The translations under genes were made by a program, and so were the position numbers. Below are positions 1-13,570 of a stretch of DNA of 64,000 nt, in pieces. The DNA lies in contig ML679966.1 in the NCBI GenBank assembly GCA_007922225.1, positions 53,797,870 to 53,861,869 on the forward strand, given 5' to 3'. This DNA comes from Emydura subglobosa (taxonomy: Eukaryota; Chordata; Testudines; Chelidae). The notes beneath the pieces are model-generated. The model had not been told where the DNA came from. It saw only the letters and a list, made by a program, of their open reading frames with translations, and did not search any database. Within the stretch, counting starts at the first letter, position 1. Each line of letters begins with the position of its first letter.

Positions 1-1085
1 CAAGATTTCTAAAGGAGCTGTCTGAGGAGATCTCTAGCCCACTGATGTTCATTTTTAATAAATCTTGGAATACTGTGGAAAATCTAGAAAATTGAAGGAG
101 AGCATATGTGTGGTTCTGCTGTTCGAAAAGGAGAAGCAGGGTGTCCCACATAACTATTAGTCAGTTAGCCTGACATTGTTCTTGGGCAAAATAAAGGGAA
201 AGCTGATATGGGATTCAAATAATAAAGAATTAAAGAATAAGAATAAAATTAATGCCAGACAGTATGGTTTTATGGAAAACAGATCTTGTCAAACAAACCT
301 GACTTCATTCTTTGATGAGTTTACAAGTTTGATTGATAAAGGTTACTCCGTAGATAATACTACCTAGGCTTTTGTTAAGCATTTGACCTGGTACCCCATG
401 ACTAATTACTAGCACTGTAAACTATCAATATAGTACACAATGAATTGATCTCAAAAAGTAAGAAAGTAGTTATCAATGGGGAATCATTGGATGAATATGT
501 TTCTGGTAGGTTTCTGCAGGGATGGATGCTAAGTCTGATGCTATTCAACATGTTCTGCGGTATCCTGGAAGAAAATATAATATAACTGCTGATAAAATTT
601 GCATATGATACAAGGATTAGCAGAATGGTAAATAATGGTAAGGACAGGGCAGTCACACAGAGGAAGCTGAGTCCTTTCAAACAGAAAGTGTTTGAATATA
701 GCCGGCATATAGGGACAAGAAATGCAGACCATGCCAACAGAATGAGGGACAGTACCCTGGAAAGGAGTGACCCTCAAAAGGAGTTAGGGGTCTGAGTGGA
801 CAAACAACTGACCATGAGTTTTCATTGTGGTGGTGTGGCAAAAAGTGCTAATGTGATTTTGGATATATAAACGGAGGAGTTGTGAGTAGGAGTAGGGAGT
901 TAATATAACCTCAGTATATGACACTGTGGAGACTGATGCAGGAATACTGCATTTAGATCTGGTTGTTCACATTTTAAACAAGTTATTGAAAAACTGGTCG
1001 GTGACTGGCTGAAATGTAGTGGCTTGTCATATACAGACTAGATGATCTAATGGTCCTTTCTTGCCTTAAACTCTATAAAATTAAA
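1..1085 (+). mobile_element. Degraded CR1-type LINE, RT region to 3' end
   Basis: Plus-strand reading in shifting frames gives reverse-transcriptase signatures of the CR1 clade. These are a Q-Y-G-F-M-E-N-R-S-C-Q-T-N-L motif with a following FDEF block (243-320), a block resembling LMLFNMFCGILEEN (about 537-575), and the catalytic loop as FAYDT (598-612), where the family has FADDT. The 3' part ends with the usual agatgatctaatggtccttt type tail near 1040-1060, before an A-rich stretch. Many stops and frameshifts show it is a dead copy. It is truncated by the window start. Confidence 0.75.
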
Positions 1086-4000
1086 ACAGACCGTAGTTAT
1101 GAATAAATGGATTATATCCCCTCCCAATATAGTGCAGCTGTGTAAATACCTTTGTCGATATGCTAATTAAACAGGATGTTTTTTATCCCTGGAATGTTAA
1201 TGGGCAAAGTCACACCTTTGACTTCAAAGGTGCTCAGAGTAGAACAAGGAGGGGAGAGACGGCAAGAGGGGAAAATGAGCTCCTGACGCTAGAGCTGGGC
1301 TTCTGAGAGGCTGCAGGGTTGATGAGAGATGGCAAGAGCACCTGAGGGACTTACATCTAAGAATGCAGATGCTAATCTAAGTGCATACTTGCTTAAAGTA
1401 CTGATTTATAAATTTGTTTTATTTACATAAAACCGTTACCCAGTTCATCTTAACTATTTTTATTTTAATATAATTTTCTTTTTTTAATAAACCTTTTTTA
1501 ATTAGTCTTTTTGATCTTTTACAATTTTGAGGAAATTCACATAGCCAACTCCGAAGTAAATAAGATACCTTGGTCTCAGGAGAGGTACTAAAATGGGGTG
1601 TGGAGATTAAGCCCATTCAGGAGTTCTGGTCACAGGCATGGTCCAATAGGTACTCTCAAATGAGGTACAGTTAATGTCTGTGCTGGAATTGGCACAATAT
1701 ATGGGTAAATCTTAAAACTGATTTAGGGGAGTCTAAGATAGCACTACTCAATTTTGTTTTTTAGGAAGATCCCAATAACTTTGGTCAAATCAGTAGCTCA
1801 GAGAGAGGGATAAAAAGCTTTCAGCTATTAGTCCTTAACCCTTTTTAGTTTCAGAGCAATGGTCTCTCATAGTCATACATCACAGTGAGGTAGAATTAAA
1901 TACTCTTTTTTCCAAAATTAGAAATAAGTGCTTCAGACAAGTGGATTTCTCAGACAAATTCTCCAGGTCTATGTACTCTGTCCACTCACTATTAATATCG
2001 GAAAGGCAATTAATAATCTGCTTCCTAGAAAATTCAAAGGTATGAGGAGCGAATGCTATCATTTGTCAATGAGAATTTATAGACACTTATGAAGGGTAGT
2101 GAGAAAAATTAAAAGTGCACAAAACCTCTTTGGGCATCTTCCTTCCAATGCAGGGTCTGATGGTTTTCTTCAAAAAAATTTTCTAGTACTTAATCCATTC
2201 TAGTGAGAAGTCATTTTATTCAAGGAATTTCATTATTGGGAGAGGACAGGTTTTAGAGCAAATCTGTCTGAATACAATGGTGGTAACTTTTCTTAAAGTT
2301 TCAGAATTTGCTTACTGTAGTGAGAACCATTTTACTGCTTCACAGAAAGTGTTGAGAGCACTGGGGGTATTCAATTTTTGAGCCTTCTGGAGCTCATGTA
2401 AAATGAAATATCTGACCTACAAGACATTTTAATTAGCCATCGTGTGGATGGAAAAGGTGTGTGCTTAACTAACTATTTCTTAGATGTTACATATTCTTTG
2501 TAATATTGAAACTTCACAGTTACATTTTTTCTTAAAATCATGTCAGATTATCAATACATTTTGAGATTAATGCACTTTCCAGCTCATGCAAGGATGTAAG
2601 TCAGCAGAGTGTAAAGACTTACTAATGAAGCCATATAAGCACAATTGTATTGAGTATGCTCTGTGGGTGTTGAAATATTAACATTTTTAGGACCATACCT
2701 TTTAGGAAAGCTAATGAACTCACTATATATATCCTTCCAGCAAGGAAAGTGTGCAGGGGAGAGGGAGAATAGCTCTTTGTATGGCCCATGGAATTCTTCC
2801 CCCTCCTCAAAAAACAAAAACAGAGAACAACACCCTTACAAGTTAGAAATAGCTTATGGCACAAAGGCCGTAACTTTATTAAACAAACAACAAGAATGTA
2901 AACAAATAAAAGTAGGGAATAGGTTTTGCAGAAAATTGTGGCTGTAGATGTTCCACCTTATCATGATGATCTATATTCTCTTTTGATTGGCAGACACCCA
3001 GATCAAAAGAGCTATCCAAATGATGATGCTGTCTGGCCACTCAGGCAGTGACATGCAGTTTGAACCACAAGCCATGTTCCATTCCCATAGAGAGAAACTC
3101 CAGGCCATCTCTGCTAGTGAGTCTTCCAAATCCCCACTCTACAAAGAGTCACACAATTCTGGGAGATACATACCTCTCCCTACCTTCTGTCCAAACTCAA
3201 ACAGCCAATTAAATTTCCATTTTCCAAAGACAGCATCCACCACAAGATCCTGCCAAGAGCTGTTTGGTTGGCATCCCACCACACAGCCTTTTGCTATTAC
3301 TGGAACCAAATCATATGAGTAAGTAAAATACCATAACCAATGTAGATAAATGCCCATCATTCAAATGGAACAAAGCTGGGCAATCAAATGTAAAATTTGG
3401 ATGCTCCAGAATGTCTCCCTTGTAGTTGACAGTGTACTTCCTGACTCCTCAGTCAATACCTCTCCTAGATCTATCTGTCTCCTGTATTGAGGTGGGTCCC
3501 TTCTAAATCCCACTGCAAGTTCATCTTAGATCAAACCATCATGGCAACAGGAATGTATAACCAAAGTATGTTCAATGATGTGTCATCTTAAAAGGGCATT
3601 TAGTGCTAAAGGAGTGCTTCTGGAAGGGTAGAAAGATTCTCTTTTGTTTGTCTCTTTGTTTCATAGTTACGCAGAAGCTGTAAATAATCTTTTCCAAGAA
3701 AAACAGACTGTTGATTAAATCATTTCATCATAGTGCGCTTAACCAGAATCTACAGCACTGCAGTGCCATTTTTTAGGTTATCAACTTTTTTCCTGTTGTA
3801 TGAGCAAGTACAAGAAAAATATCTGTAGATCTGACTTTGTGAACAAGTTTATACAAATTAAATGTGATGTCATATTTTTAACTACGTATTGCAACAGGAA
3901 GAATGACACTTTTGGTTGAACTAGATCAGACTACAAATGTCTCATTTGTACCTTGGTCACAGCCAAGCAGAAAATAGTTGACCCCTTCAGCCTTATTTAT

Positions 4001-5065
4001 GTACACAGTATGAGAATTAAAACATATTAAATATTTCTTGAATAGAGTGCACAGATTGATAAATATAATTTTGGAGCTTCTGAATACAAGAGTAACCTGT
4101 ATTTCAGATGTAATTTATTTTTTGAAGAGTACACTAAACTCTCTGATCGCCAGCACAGGGTGGGGGAAGAAGGAAAACCCTTAGGAGAACTCGTCTGACA
4201 AAATGCCAGACATGGCAATAATTGGTCATTTAAAGAAAAGAAAAAAAAAAAGAATTCTGCATTATGCAGAGAGAGAACTTGAGTTTGTGTAAAGGAGGAA
4301 GAACTTGTCCATATGATGCTGAAAGACTGAAATACCATATTATAATTAATGTCTACTATTTAGAGACTGTTTAAGTGCAGTATAAGGCTGTCTGTCTAAT
4401 CAAAAAAGAAAATGCCAGATGAAATTATCTGTAAACAGAGAAGTTTAATCTGTGTTAGAACTGCATACTAATTGTTTGTTTTTTTAAAAAAAAATCCTCT
4501 TCTTTCATGAGTACTACAAACATAGCTGGTGAAAAACTATTTATTTAAGTAGTTAAAATAGCTTCTAGTTTTGGTGGCAGAGTAGTTCTGGTCTGTTTAC
4601 ATAATTAGCCAGTTACAAAAAATGTCAGCAATTGAAATGAACTTTAGGATCAGTATGCAGTGCAAACTGAGCAGGCTGTCTCAGGAACTAAGATTTGGTA
4701 TTTTTTCTATGGAAGGAACAAGCCCTTTTCTTGAATGTAAGCTTCCTTTTTCACATCACTTTTTACCCTTGTTCAAATGTGATACTGAAAAACTTGTTTT
4801 GAAAGAAGTAAAATTTGAAGGAAGTAGGAAAAGTTTAATCACACCTTTGTTCAGATGTGTTCTGCGGTACCTACTTCTGCTTTATCTATCCACTGTGCAC
4901 ATCTCCCTTGTTCAGTTCTGTGCTATAACATTACAAGGATGAAAAAAAATTAAGTGACATGACTGAAGTATTTAAACTAAGCATTATGGTAAAATATAAG
5001 CATGATGATCCAGTTGAGATTATTGGACAGACCAGAGATAGGCAACACATTTAAGAAGAATATAA
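1086..5065. other. Intron, no gene recognised
   Basis: AT-rich intron sequence. Short open frames (for example 2663-2947, 2987-3322, 4622-4942) have no family signature and no splice context. The sequence around 2860-3000, with a run resembling the reverse of a poly(A)-signal region, may be an old repeat, but I cannot classify it. Confidence 0.5.
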
Positions 5066-5191
5066 GGGCCAGATTCAGCCAGCCTTAATGAGTTTGGGTG
5101 TTACCTTATTCTACTGATAGGTCCTTGAAATCAATGGAACTATTCATGGAGTAAAGTACTAATCAACATAAGATGGACAGGATCTGGTTCT
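5066..5191. repeat. Short palindromic DNA-transposon relic (MITE)
   Basis: It starts with gggccagattcagcc and ends with gatctggttct, an imperfect inverted repeat around a core containing tgaaatcaatggaact. This is the layout of the small 'ccagattc...gaatctgg' elements common in reptile and bird genomes. Class assignment is from memory. Confidence 0.45.
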
Positions 5192-6508
5192 AAGAAAGTA
5201 TTACTCTACTGAGAGAATGGTGAACAGATGCACTTTACTACCAGTTGAGGTAGTGGAGAGTTGTAATACTAATTTATTATTATCAAGATTACTATTTGGA
5301 TTTCAATAAAATAATGGGATATTAATCAGGTGTTTTTAACTTGGAAATATTTTGACAGTCCTTCCTGGAGGTCAAGAAAGCTTTTTTTTTTTTTTTTTGC
5401 TGATCATTCAAACTTGTGATTTTTTTTGGTCATGTTTTTGCCTTGCACAAAGCTAAAAAATCTTTTCCTTTTTAAAGCTGATTATTAAAATGGCTTCATT
5501 TTGAAAGTGTTACAGGATAGTGATGGCTGAGTCATCATTACATCATTACAGACATGAGGAGCTCATGACATGCTTTGAGCCCTATATAGTTAAGTAGTTG
5601 TGTTCTCACACATTAATATCCCCACACTCAAATATACACTTTTGAGTAATGCAAGGAAGATTTATTAGAATGACTGAAATGTAGTATATTGTTTCAATAT
5701 ACAGCAGTAGAGCTGAGTCTTCATTAGCACTTTCCCACAGAAGGCTTATCTTAGCCTGGAAATGGTGTAATGGCTTTACAGCCTGGCTGATCTACATGTA
5801 AGATGCAAATTCCAACTTCTGTGCACAAGGAAAAAAATGCCAGTATAACAGTCCTCTGTGTTCACGTAAACTTTTGTTATAATGAAGAGCGCATAGGAAT
5901 ATATATTTTAGGGAAAATATGTAATTCAGTTAGCATTAATTGCCTTTTCTCATAAGACCAACCAGCTGCTTCAAGTAGAATACCATAAAATGTGTTCAAA
6001 CAAAATTTTACTTCAAGTATTCTCTCACTTTGAAGCATAGGGAGTTCAAAGAACAAGAAATAATAAATAGAAATGGAGCTTGTCATTTATTCTGTGCACG
6101 TAGAGTATGTACATTTACATATACAGTAATGACAGCTAAAATTAGCACCTTTTCTTCTCCACAATAGGCAAATGGGTTCTTTTAGCTCTGTGCATTACTT
6201 TAACATTAACTTTGCTCCAAGAGGAATCCAAGGGAGTGAAAAAAATCCCACCCCACACCCATGTCTCCATGCAGCTGTCCGGTGTGGAAACTCAGGGATT
6301 CCCTGAACTATCACCACTGACGTCCTGTTACTCCCAGCCTCATACAAGGGTCCCAGGAAAAGAAGACCTGCTCCTGTCATGTCCCAAACTTGAATCAGCA
6401 AGAGCTTTCCTTCTATGTTTCTAGTTAACACTCCCTTAATCTGGCAGCCTGGCAAAGAATTTACATATTCCTCCCACCCCCCAAAAATCAGTGCACATGA
6501 GTGATGTT
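5192..6508. other. Intron, no gene recognised
   Basis: AT-rich. It contains a poly(T) run at about 5381-5399. No coding or RNA signature seen. Confidence 0.5.
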
Positions 6509-7364
6509 TGTCACAGTTAAGGGTAACTGCACCTGTATCTTCCCCTCAGTGATCCAGCAATGGCACCCACTGTCAGGTTTCGAGCTCCCCAGCTGCTGTC
6601 TCTCCTGGGTGGAGAAACGCATTTCTCTCTCTTCTGACCAAAGTATCTCCAGGCTGAACAATTTGCTGCCTTCACTGTGTATTTCCCAGCAAAGATAGTC
6701 TGCCTAAACAGACCTGCTTGCTTTCTCTTCAGAGAGTGATAACCGAGTGATTGTTAAAAATATAAGTTACCACGCAGCACTTCCTATGAAAGTCTCCTTT
6801 ATTCTTAAGGTAAAAAGCATGACAGAGAAAACATATAAAAAACAATAAAAGAACTTATACATATTCTAATAAATTTACCAGTCATCACTCCTCCCTAGGG
6901 GTTTCTTTATGTTTACAAGTTCATCAAAGCTTCAGCTTTGAACATGCAAACGGTCTTAAGAGGCCTCACTAGGCCATGTCCTTCCTATCCTCCCCTAAGG
7001 ATTGTGGCTGTCCATACCCCTGTCCATTGGCTGGATCAGGAAGAAGGCCCTGAATCAACCTAACCTCAGGGTTTTTGTCCGAAATCTTGTCTTTGTGGGT
7101 CTCCAAACAATCCAGTATGAATGATATATGCATATCTCCCCTTGGGGGCTCAAAGGCTGATAACTGAGGAAGTTCTTTAGCGTTCCCCCATCCCTACTAG
7201 AGAAGGTACATACAATTCCACAATAATGTATACACAATTACATTTTTAATATACTGTACTCCACAGGTGTAAACCTTAATGCAGTAAGGTTTCACTTGAC
7301 TCAATAGCTTATCTTAGTTTCCGATGGGTTATTCGGTATATTTCAGGGTCTGGTCAGTCTGTCA
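6509..7364. repeat. Possible LTR-like segment
   Basis: A block of different composition that starts tgtcacagttaaggg and ends ctggtcagtctgtca, so it has TG...CA ends. It contains an A-rich part with aacaataaaagaac near 6841-6852. I could not find a matching target duplication on either side, so the boundaries and the LTR reading are tentative. Confidence 0.25.
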
Positions 7365-7690
7365 TAATATTGTTATATTAGTGCATGAGACAGAAAGTGC
7401 AACTGGTCATTAATAAAATAGTGAAAACGACTCTGCCCACAGTAAAGAAATGAAGGAAACTTTTCCTCTTTAAGTTATTGAAAGCTCAGGAGTTATTTTT
7501 AACAAAATTAGGTTTTAAAAAACAAATTCAGACTAGTACAATAAGATTTTTTTTTCAAGTTGAAAGGGTCCCTTTAATTTTAGTTGTTGTAGCTTTTTGA
7601 AGGTAATAAATTTACTCTCAAAGACAATGGAAAATAAAATATATAATGCTTAAGCTACTGTGGATAAAATTTTGTCCGGTCATCCTTGAT
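7365..7690. other. Intron, no gene recognised
   Basis: AT-rich sequence with no recognisable feature. Confidence 0.5.
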
Positions 7691-8150
7691 AATGTTCCTT
7701 GGAATATTGCAATCTTCTCTTCTGTAGGCCTCTCTGCCTCCCCTCTTGCCCCATTCTCAGCAGCAGCAAGTTAGAGAGACTAAAGAGACCTTTCATCACA
7801 CAACTCAGACCAATTCACTCTCTTGTTCAAAGCCCTCCACAGGCTTCCTCTTACTTTTTGCATCGTGTTCAAATTTTGGATCGTTTTCTTTAAAGCTCTG
7901 TGAGAGTTTGCTCTTGATTGTATCACCTCTCATTTCTTCCTTCTCCCCCTTCTTTTATCTTGAATCTACCTAAGCTTCCCTACTCACATCCTTTGAGTCC
8001 TTCTGCTGCTCTTATCTTTGCCCTTTTTCCATACATTTCTTTACATCTGGAACTTCCTCTGTCTCCTTTTGTGTATCAACCAAACTCCAGCTCTTCCAAA
8101 TCACTCTTTATAAAATGTATTTTTCATGAAGCTTATCAGTGGTAATCTGA
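7691..8150 (+). mobile_element. L2-type LINE 3' fragment
   Basis: The translation runs MEYCNLLFCRPLCLP, then a stretch with FITQLRPIHSLVQ and a VQILDRFL-like end. In another frame there is a Leu/Pro/Ser-rich tail followed by HLELPLSPFVY and LFIKCIFHEAYQW. This order (EYCN, then HWLP-like, then a Pro-rich end with a final aromatic helix) is the C-terminus of the L2 ORF2 protein. The copy is frame-shifted and lacks most of the element. Confidence 0.55.
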
Positions 8151-10130
8151 CAATGAAAAATATGCTGCAGAAACACTATCTTCTTTTCCATCAGTCATCC
8201 CTCTTTAAGCCACAGACCCCATGGTCCCTGGTGTACCTTGGCAAAATAGACAAGACACCACTATACCCCACTCACCCTCCTAGTATAGACCGAATGAAAT
8301 AATATCCATAAACAGAGCACAAGTTTATCAGCCTATTTGCCCTATAAATTGAAAAGCAGCCTCAATGGTTACTATCTGCATTGGGGAGCCTTATTATAAC
8401 CTTCATCATAGTGAAGAAAAAATATTCAACAGGACATTCACAAAACACCATACTGCTGTAATATATATATGCAGCAGTGCAGACTTAAATTTCAAGTGAC
8501 AGCCGGTGAGAATCTCTGCAACATATGTGGTGACTGGATCGCATCAACTAGGGAACCCTCAATGGAGCAAGGAGCTATCATATAGGGACAGATAAGTTCC
8601 CCTTTATTTCCTCTGTCTATTTAAATGCATTTGCTCTTTTTTAAATACCAAAAAGGCTTACAATATAAGGAGGGAATACAAGGAAACTTGTAAAACCCTT
8701 ATAGCATGGTTCCATGCTCCAGCAGGAGTCCTGTGATTAATGAGATATAATCATGGTGTCATGGTGCATGAGAAGATGTCATACTGGAGCCATGGCAAGA
8801 AACAAGTGTGAATGTATAGGCGTCATACTCTCTGCACCTGTCTTAGACTGGCTAGTAGGTGCAGTCAGTGCAGTGTTCATGTTCAAGAAAGTGACATTTT
8901 ACTTTTCCAAGTCCCATTTAAAACTGCCTGTCTGAAACCCGATCTTTGTATCAGGGAGCAAAGCTTTTTTGTTTGTTTTTAATATGAAAAGAATTATTTT
9001 AAGTCTTCCTAATGCAACTTACACTCTTAGCAAAGATGTTTCACAGAAGACACTGAACAGTGGACTCATTTATTGAACACTGACATTGGGCTGTATATTC
9101 AGCAGATGGCACTGCCTCTACCTCAAGAGTTTTCATTTGAAAGCAGACAAAAGAGCAGAAGGGTTTATCACAAAGAAATGCATAAGATTTAAGGGGCACA
9201 GCAATATTACTTCCAGGGCTTTGTGTGAAAACTAACATTCAAGATATAGTTATATCTGGATTTTAGGGAAAGAGTGGCTTGCATCCCACATGTTCATTAG
9301 TTGTTTAGCTGTTTGTAAGCTAGCATGGATGGTTTTGGCAGGGAGACCAAGTGACAGAAATACATATTAGAGTAACTGAAAGCTGTGGCAGTAGTAGAAG
9401 GGTCTTCACACCAAAAATCAAGGGTATGTGTTCTCTTTAGTTTGTGTGTCAACTGAAGTAAAAAATGTACAAATAAATAAAAAGAGCATGGGATGGACAG
9501 GGAAAAAGTGGTTTTGGGAAACAATACAACAACCATTATTTCAAAATCTTTGTACACTTCCTATGGTCAGGTTTTTAAAGTTTGCAATCCTAGTATGGAG
9601 CTAAAAGTTGTCCAAAAAAATTGAATGATGTTTAGATCCATATACAGCAGCATTTATCATCCTCAGAAAATTAGTGATGATGCATTTAACCCCCTTTCCA
9701 AATCTTTGTGGTGGAAAGAACGGTTAGTAGCACTTGTAGGCTTATTGCAGTGTACCTGCATTTCTTTCAAAATGTTTGTATATGCAAAATAAAAAAATAG
9801 CATATTGTCATTGGTGATACCTAGGATGTTGGAATGATCCAATAGTTACATAAATCAGGTCCAGTGACACGCTGAAATTAACACATACCAAGTGATTCGC
9901 TAGACAATTCATTATGACTATTGATTTAGATGTATTCATTTTATGTATAATAACAATTATCTGAGCTTCTATCTACAGCTATTTCCATCTCCAAATTCAA
10001 ATCTTTCTTGGATCTACTTCTTTCAGAAATTGTTTCTTGCCCTTTTCATTGTGAAGATAGATCACAGTGAGCAGGCTAAATGAAAAACCGGTGCAGCCCT
10101 GTCTTTCTGGGTTGTGCAAGCAGCACAATA
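8151..10130. other. Intron, no gene recognised
   Basis: AT-rich. Reading frames at 9041-9238 and 9297-9557 (minus) show no family signature. Confidence 0.5.
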
Positions 10131-10530
10131 GCTTTGCTCATAGCTTTAGTAAGTTTCCATCCAAGTATCTCAAAGTCCTTTGTGAACATTAATGAATTAG
10201 GCTCCACACCTCTCCTGAGACATAAGTTAGTATTATTTCCATTTTTCAGGTATGGATTCCCATTTTATAGATGGGGAAAGAAAGATAGATGAGACTTTCA
10301 AAAGCACTCAACTTTGGCCTAAACATTGCTCCAATAGATGTCAGTGGGAATTTTACCACTGATTCTTTTTGATGCAAAGTTAGACCAATGCTGAGAATTT
10401 TTGAAAAACCCAGAGAGGCTAGGTGACGTTCATGAGGTCACACACATGGCCAGTGACAGTGTAAGGCCCCGCAAGTCTGGACTTTAGGCCTGCAGAGCTA
10501 GTAAGTTCCAACCTGCCACTCAGTGACCTC
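10131..10530. repeat. MIR/L2-type old interspersed repeat
   Basis: It contains the sequence type 'tctcaaagtcctttgtgaac...attatttccatttttcag...cattttatagatggggaaa' followed by 'gaggtcacacacatggccagtgacag'. These are the conserved landmarks of tetrapod MIR-like tails. Heavily diverged. Confidence 0.45.
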
Positions 10531-11140
10531 CCAACTCTTGTTAGATTAGGAGCCGGACTATGACAGAGGACCCAGTCCTGGGAGTTGATTGGCAGAATGC
10601 TGAATTGTTCACATGAACAGGAAGTTGTTCATTCAATTGGATTCTCCCTGCTGAGGACTGTGTCCTCTGCAATAATTGCTCATACTGCCTGCTGCTGATC
10701 TGGTAACCTGACCCTGCCTGTCTCCTGACATGGTTTTGATCTCTGGCCTGCCTTGGACTCTGACCTCCTGGTATCTGATCCAGCCTGACTCCAGACTCCT
10801 GTTCCGACTACTAGGTCAGACAACTCATGTCCCAGTTATGACCGACACCGATCATCCATGCAAGGTAAATGGCAAGTGGAACTCTTGTACAAGAATGAGT
10901 GAACTACCATGGCAAAGGGGTGTTACTCCCCACGCTACAGGAGTGAGATTCCTCTCCGGAATACTAGCAGAACTTTGAGTTGGTGCAGCTTGTTGTTTTC
11001 AGTCTGAGAAAAGGGCATCAACTAATTGGAGATGTTTCAGGTTGGCTTCATCTGTTGCTGCTCTCCAAGCAGATGTAACAGTAAAGGTTTTGCAGAGCTA
11101 TATATTCTATCACATACAGACTGGAGGTTCGTATATAGTT
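10531..11140. other. Intron with a CTGAC-rich patch
   Basis: About 10707-10830 is rich in CTGAC/CTGACT words (ctgaccctgcctgtctcctg and similar), giving a degenerate pentamer repeat. No protein is supported, and it may be part of an LTR element that I cannot delimit. Confidence 0.3.
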
Positions 11141-11430
11141 CAGACAGCCATTAATGATACCCGTGCCTGAATCCAACATGGTGTCAACAAGCTGTGTGTG
11201 GTGGCTGGGCCCCCAAACCACAGAGAAGTATCAACTGGCGCAAACACCAGGGCCAGTACAGATATACAAAGGGCCGAAGTGTCTGATACCCAGGAGGTTC
11301 CCTGATAGTTTTCATATCAAGGCAGTATAGGAAGAGATCTTCATTTTCAGGTGTTCCAGGTGAGGCGGAATGTCAGGCTATGGTCAAGTTTTACTTCCAA
11401 GTATGTGATAACTGGACAGAATGGCAGTGG

Positions 11431-12111
11431 TCATTGGACACTAGTAGAGATGAGTTGATTGGCAAGACAATTGTTTATATGGCAAATAGTTGCCACTGTC
11501 TTGGTGTCTTTGAGAATTAGTCTCCATTGCTGGAAGTAAGTAGTCAACGCATTCATGTCTTGGCTGAGATTCCCTTCAATCCTGTGGAAGTTGTTTCCAG
11601 TGTCAGTTGTACGGATGTTATCAGTATACACATCCTTTTTGGCCTGCATTTTTGCCAGGTGAATATATTGAACAAAAGAGGAGCCAAAACTGACCCTTGT
11701 GGAAGGCCTTTGTAGAGACCTTTAAGGCAACCAGTTTTTCTCCCTGACTTGCAGTATGAAACTTAGCCTGCTAATCATTTCTTGGGTAAACTGGATCATT
11801 AGCCTACAAGGAATAACTTGCAGCAGCTTGGCAGTCAGTCCAACATGCCACACAGTGTCATAGGCTGCCATCAGATCAGTAAGGACTGTGCCAACTTTCT
11901 TTACTGATTCTTTCTGAAATACGCTGTTGTTCAGAAACACTCCCTCCATTCTTTCAAATGCATCTTGTATGTCTTGAGTCAGACAAGGTACCTGATCTTG
12001 GGTGCATCCTCCCCTCCTGAATCCAGCCTGAATGTGAGGCAGCTGAGGTTCAACTACCTCATTAATTGACATCAGGATTAGTCTTTCCCTCAATTTAAAG
12101 GTAACATACAA
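11431..12111 (-). pseudogene. LINE reverse-transcriptase fragment
   Basis: Minus-strand frames together give QAGFRRGGCTQDQV (finger), DLMAAYDTVWHVGLTAKLL (motif A with the catalytic Asp kept), then after a frame change GLPQGSVLAPLLFN (motif B). YTDNI then stands at the catalytic YADD position, followed by a thumb-like DMNALTTYFQQWRL. The loss of the second catalytic Asp (YTDN) and the frameshift make it a dead copy. It is not a host gene. Confidence 0.7.
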
Positions 12112-12468
12112 CAGAGAAATTGGTCAGTAACTCTGGGTCTGTCATTGGTTTCCTTGGCTTGAGAACAACTACAAGCTTTGATTTGTTGCAGACTTTTGTG
12201 ATGCTGTAATCCTGTGTACAATGATTCAGGATTCAAAGCAGTCAGCTTTTGGGGACTGGTCGAAAGTGAGAGATTAACTCATTGTAGCTCTTACCTAGAC
12301 CAGGAGCCTTGTATGCTTCAGCTGATGTACAGCCAGGTCAAGCTCTTGGTCAATGAAAGGAACCATCAGTTTCATGTCTACATTTGAAGGCTGCCATCTC
12401 TCAGCAACCACCATTTTAATTGCATGGTTGAAAGCTTTGTTTGGATTAGGAGTTCTGTCACTGGCCAC

Positions 12469-13570
12469 TGTGACATCCCCAGAGTACAGTATGGACAGTT
12501 GAACTGCTCTGTCCCTTTAACTCTACATCTCAGGGTGCCTTTTACACTGCTTTGCTAGTGAAAAGCAGCCTCTCCAGGCTGTGCTCTCACACAGCCATTA
12601 GCATGTAAAGTTATTCCTAGCTAAGTTACATGAATGCTCTCCCAGACACTTATAAACTACATATAGGGCAACACCAGCAAATTCTTAGCCCCAGCCTTGC
12701 ACCCCAGAAATGTACATCTTGCACTGTCCAGCGTGCTATTAAACAATGCAAGCTCATTAAAAGTCCATCATGTCATCAGAGAAAATGATTATGCACCAGC
12801 CTTTGTTAACCTGAATAGAGATTCCCCAAACACTTCAACCAAAACACACTGGTTTAGATGAAACAATAAGATAAGTTTGTTAACTAAAGAAAAATAGATT
12901 TTAAGTGATTATAAGTAATAAGGCATATAAGTCAGAATTGGTTACAAAAGAAATAAAAAGGTAAAACCGCAATCTAATTCCTAAATTTTATTAAGGCTAA
13001 TAGTTCAAAAAGCAAAATAGGTTGTCTCACCCAAAATTTTCAACAATCTATACTGGCAGGAGAAACCTTCAGGCCAGGACCGCTCTCCCCAGTTCAATGA
13101 TGCACCTTTGTCTTTCAAACAGTTTTGTTGCCATGAGTAGAGATGGGGGAGGAGAGGTAGTCTGGAGCCTTTTTACCCCCTTCTTATTGGACCCTTTTTA
13201 TTGGAAAAGTCTTTGCACTTCCATGGCGTACATGAGCTGCCAACCGTTCTTCAGGTGAATTGTAAATTTCTTCTTTACAGCTCCTCTTCTGGTGAATCTC
13301 CAATTAAACAGGTAATGGCCTTTTAGCACCTAGCTGGCATGCCAGTGTGCCTTTGTCTTTGAGCAAATGGTCTGAGGGCATTACCGAGAACAACCATATA
13401 TTTCAGTAACAATTATAAGTAAAATCTCATATCTCCATATACAGTGTTGATACACGCACATTTTAACAGGACAATGATGGAGTTTTCAAATGATACCTCA
13501 CAAGGCATACTTTGTACAAAATATATCATAATCATATAAAAGTGCTTAACATGGGGTACAGCATGTCACA
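12469..13570. repeat. Solo LTR of an endogenous retroelement
   Basis: The 1102-bp segment begins tgtgacatcccc and ends gcatgtcaca, with TG...CA ends and terminal TGTGAC/GTCACA inverted repeats. It is flanked by the perfect 5-bp direct repeat gccac (12464-12468 and 13571-13575). It interrupts the LINE between its endonuclease and RT parts. It has no internal gag/pol/env, so it is a solo LTR left by LTR-LTR recombination. AATAAA-like signals exist on both strands (aaataaaaag at 12951-12960, and tttatt at about 12987-12992 for the minus strand), so orientation is not assigned. Confidence 0.8.

Noticed and set aside
4622..4942. 106-codon frame as a gene
   Set aside because: AT-rich, no signature, no splice context; expected by chance in a window of this size.
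6509..7364. A second solo LTR with clear boundaries
   Set aside because: TG...CA ends can be proposed, but no target duplication is present, so it was kept only as a low-confidence repeat.
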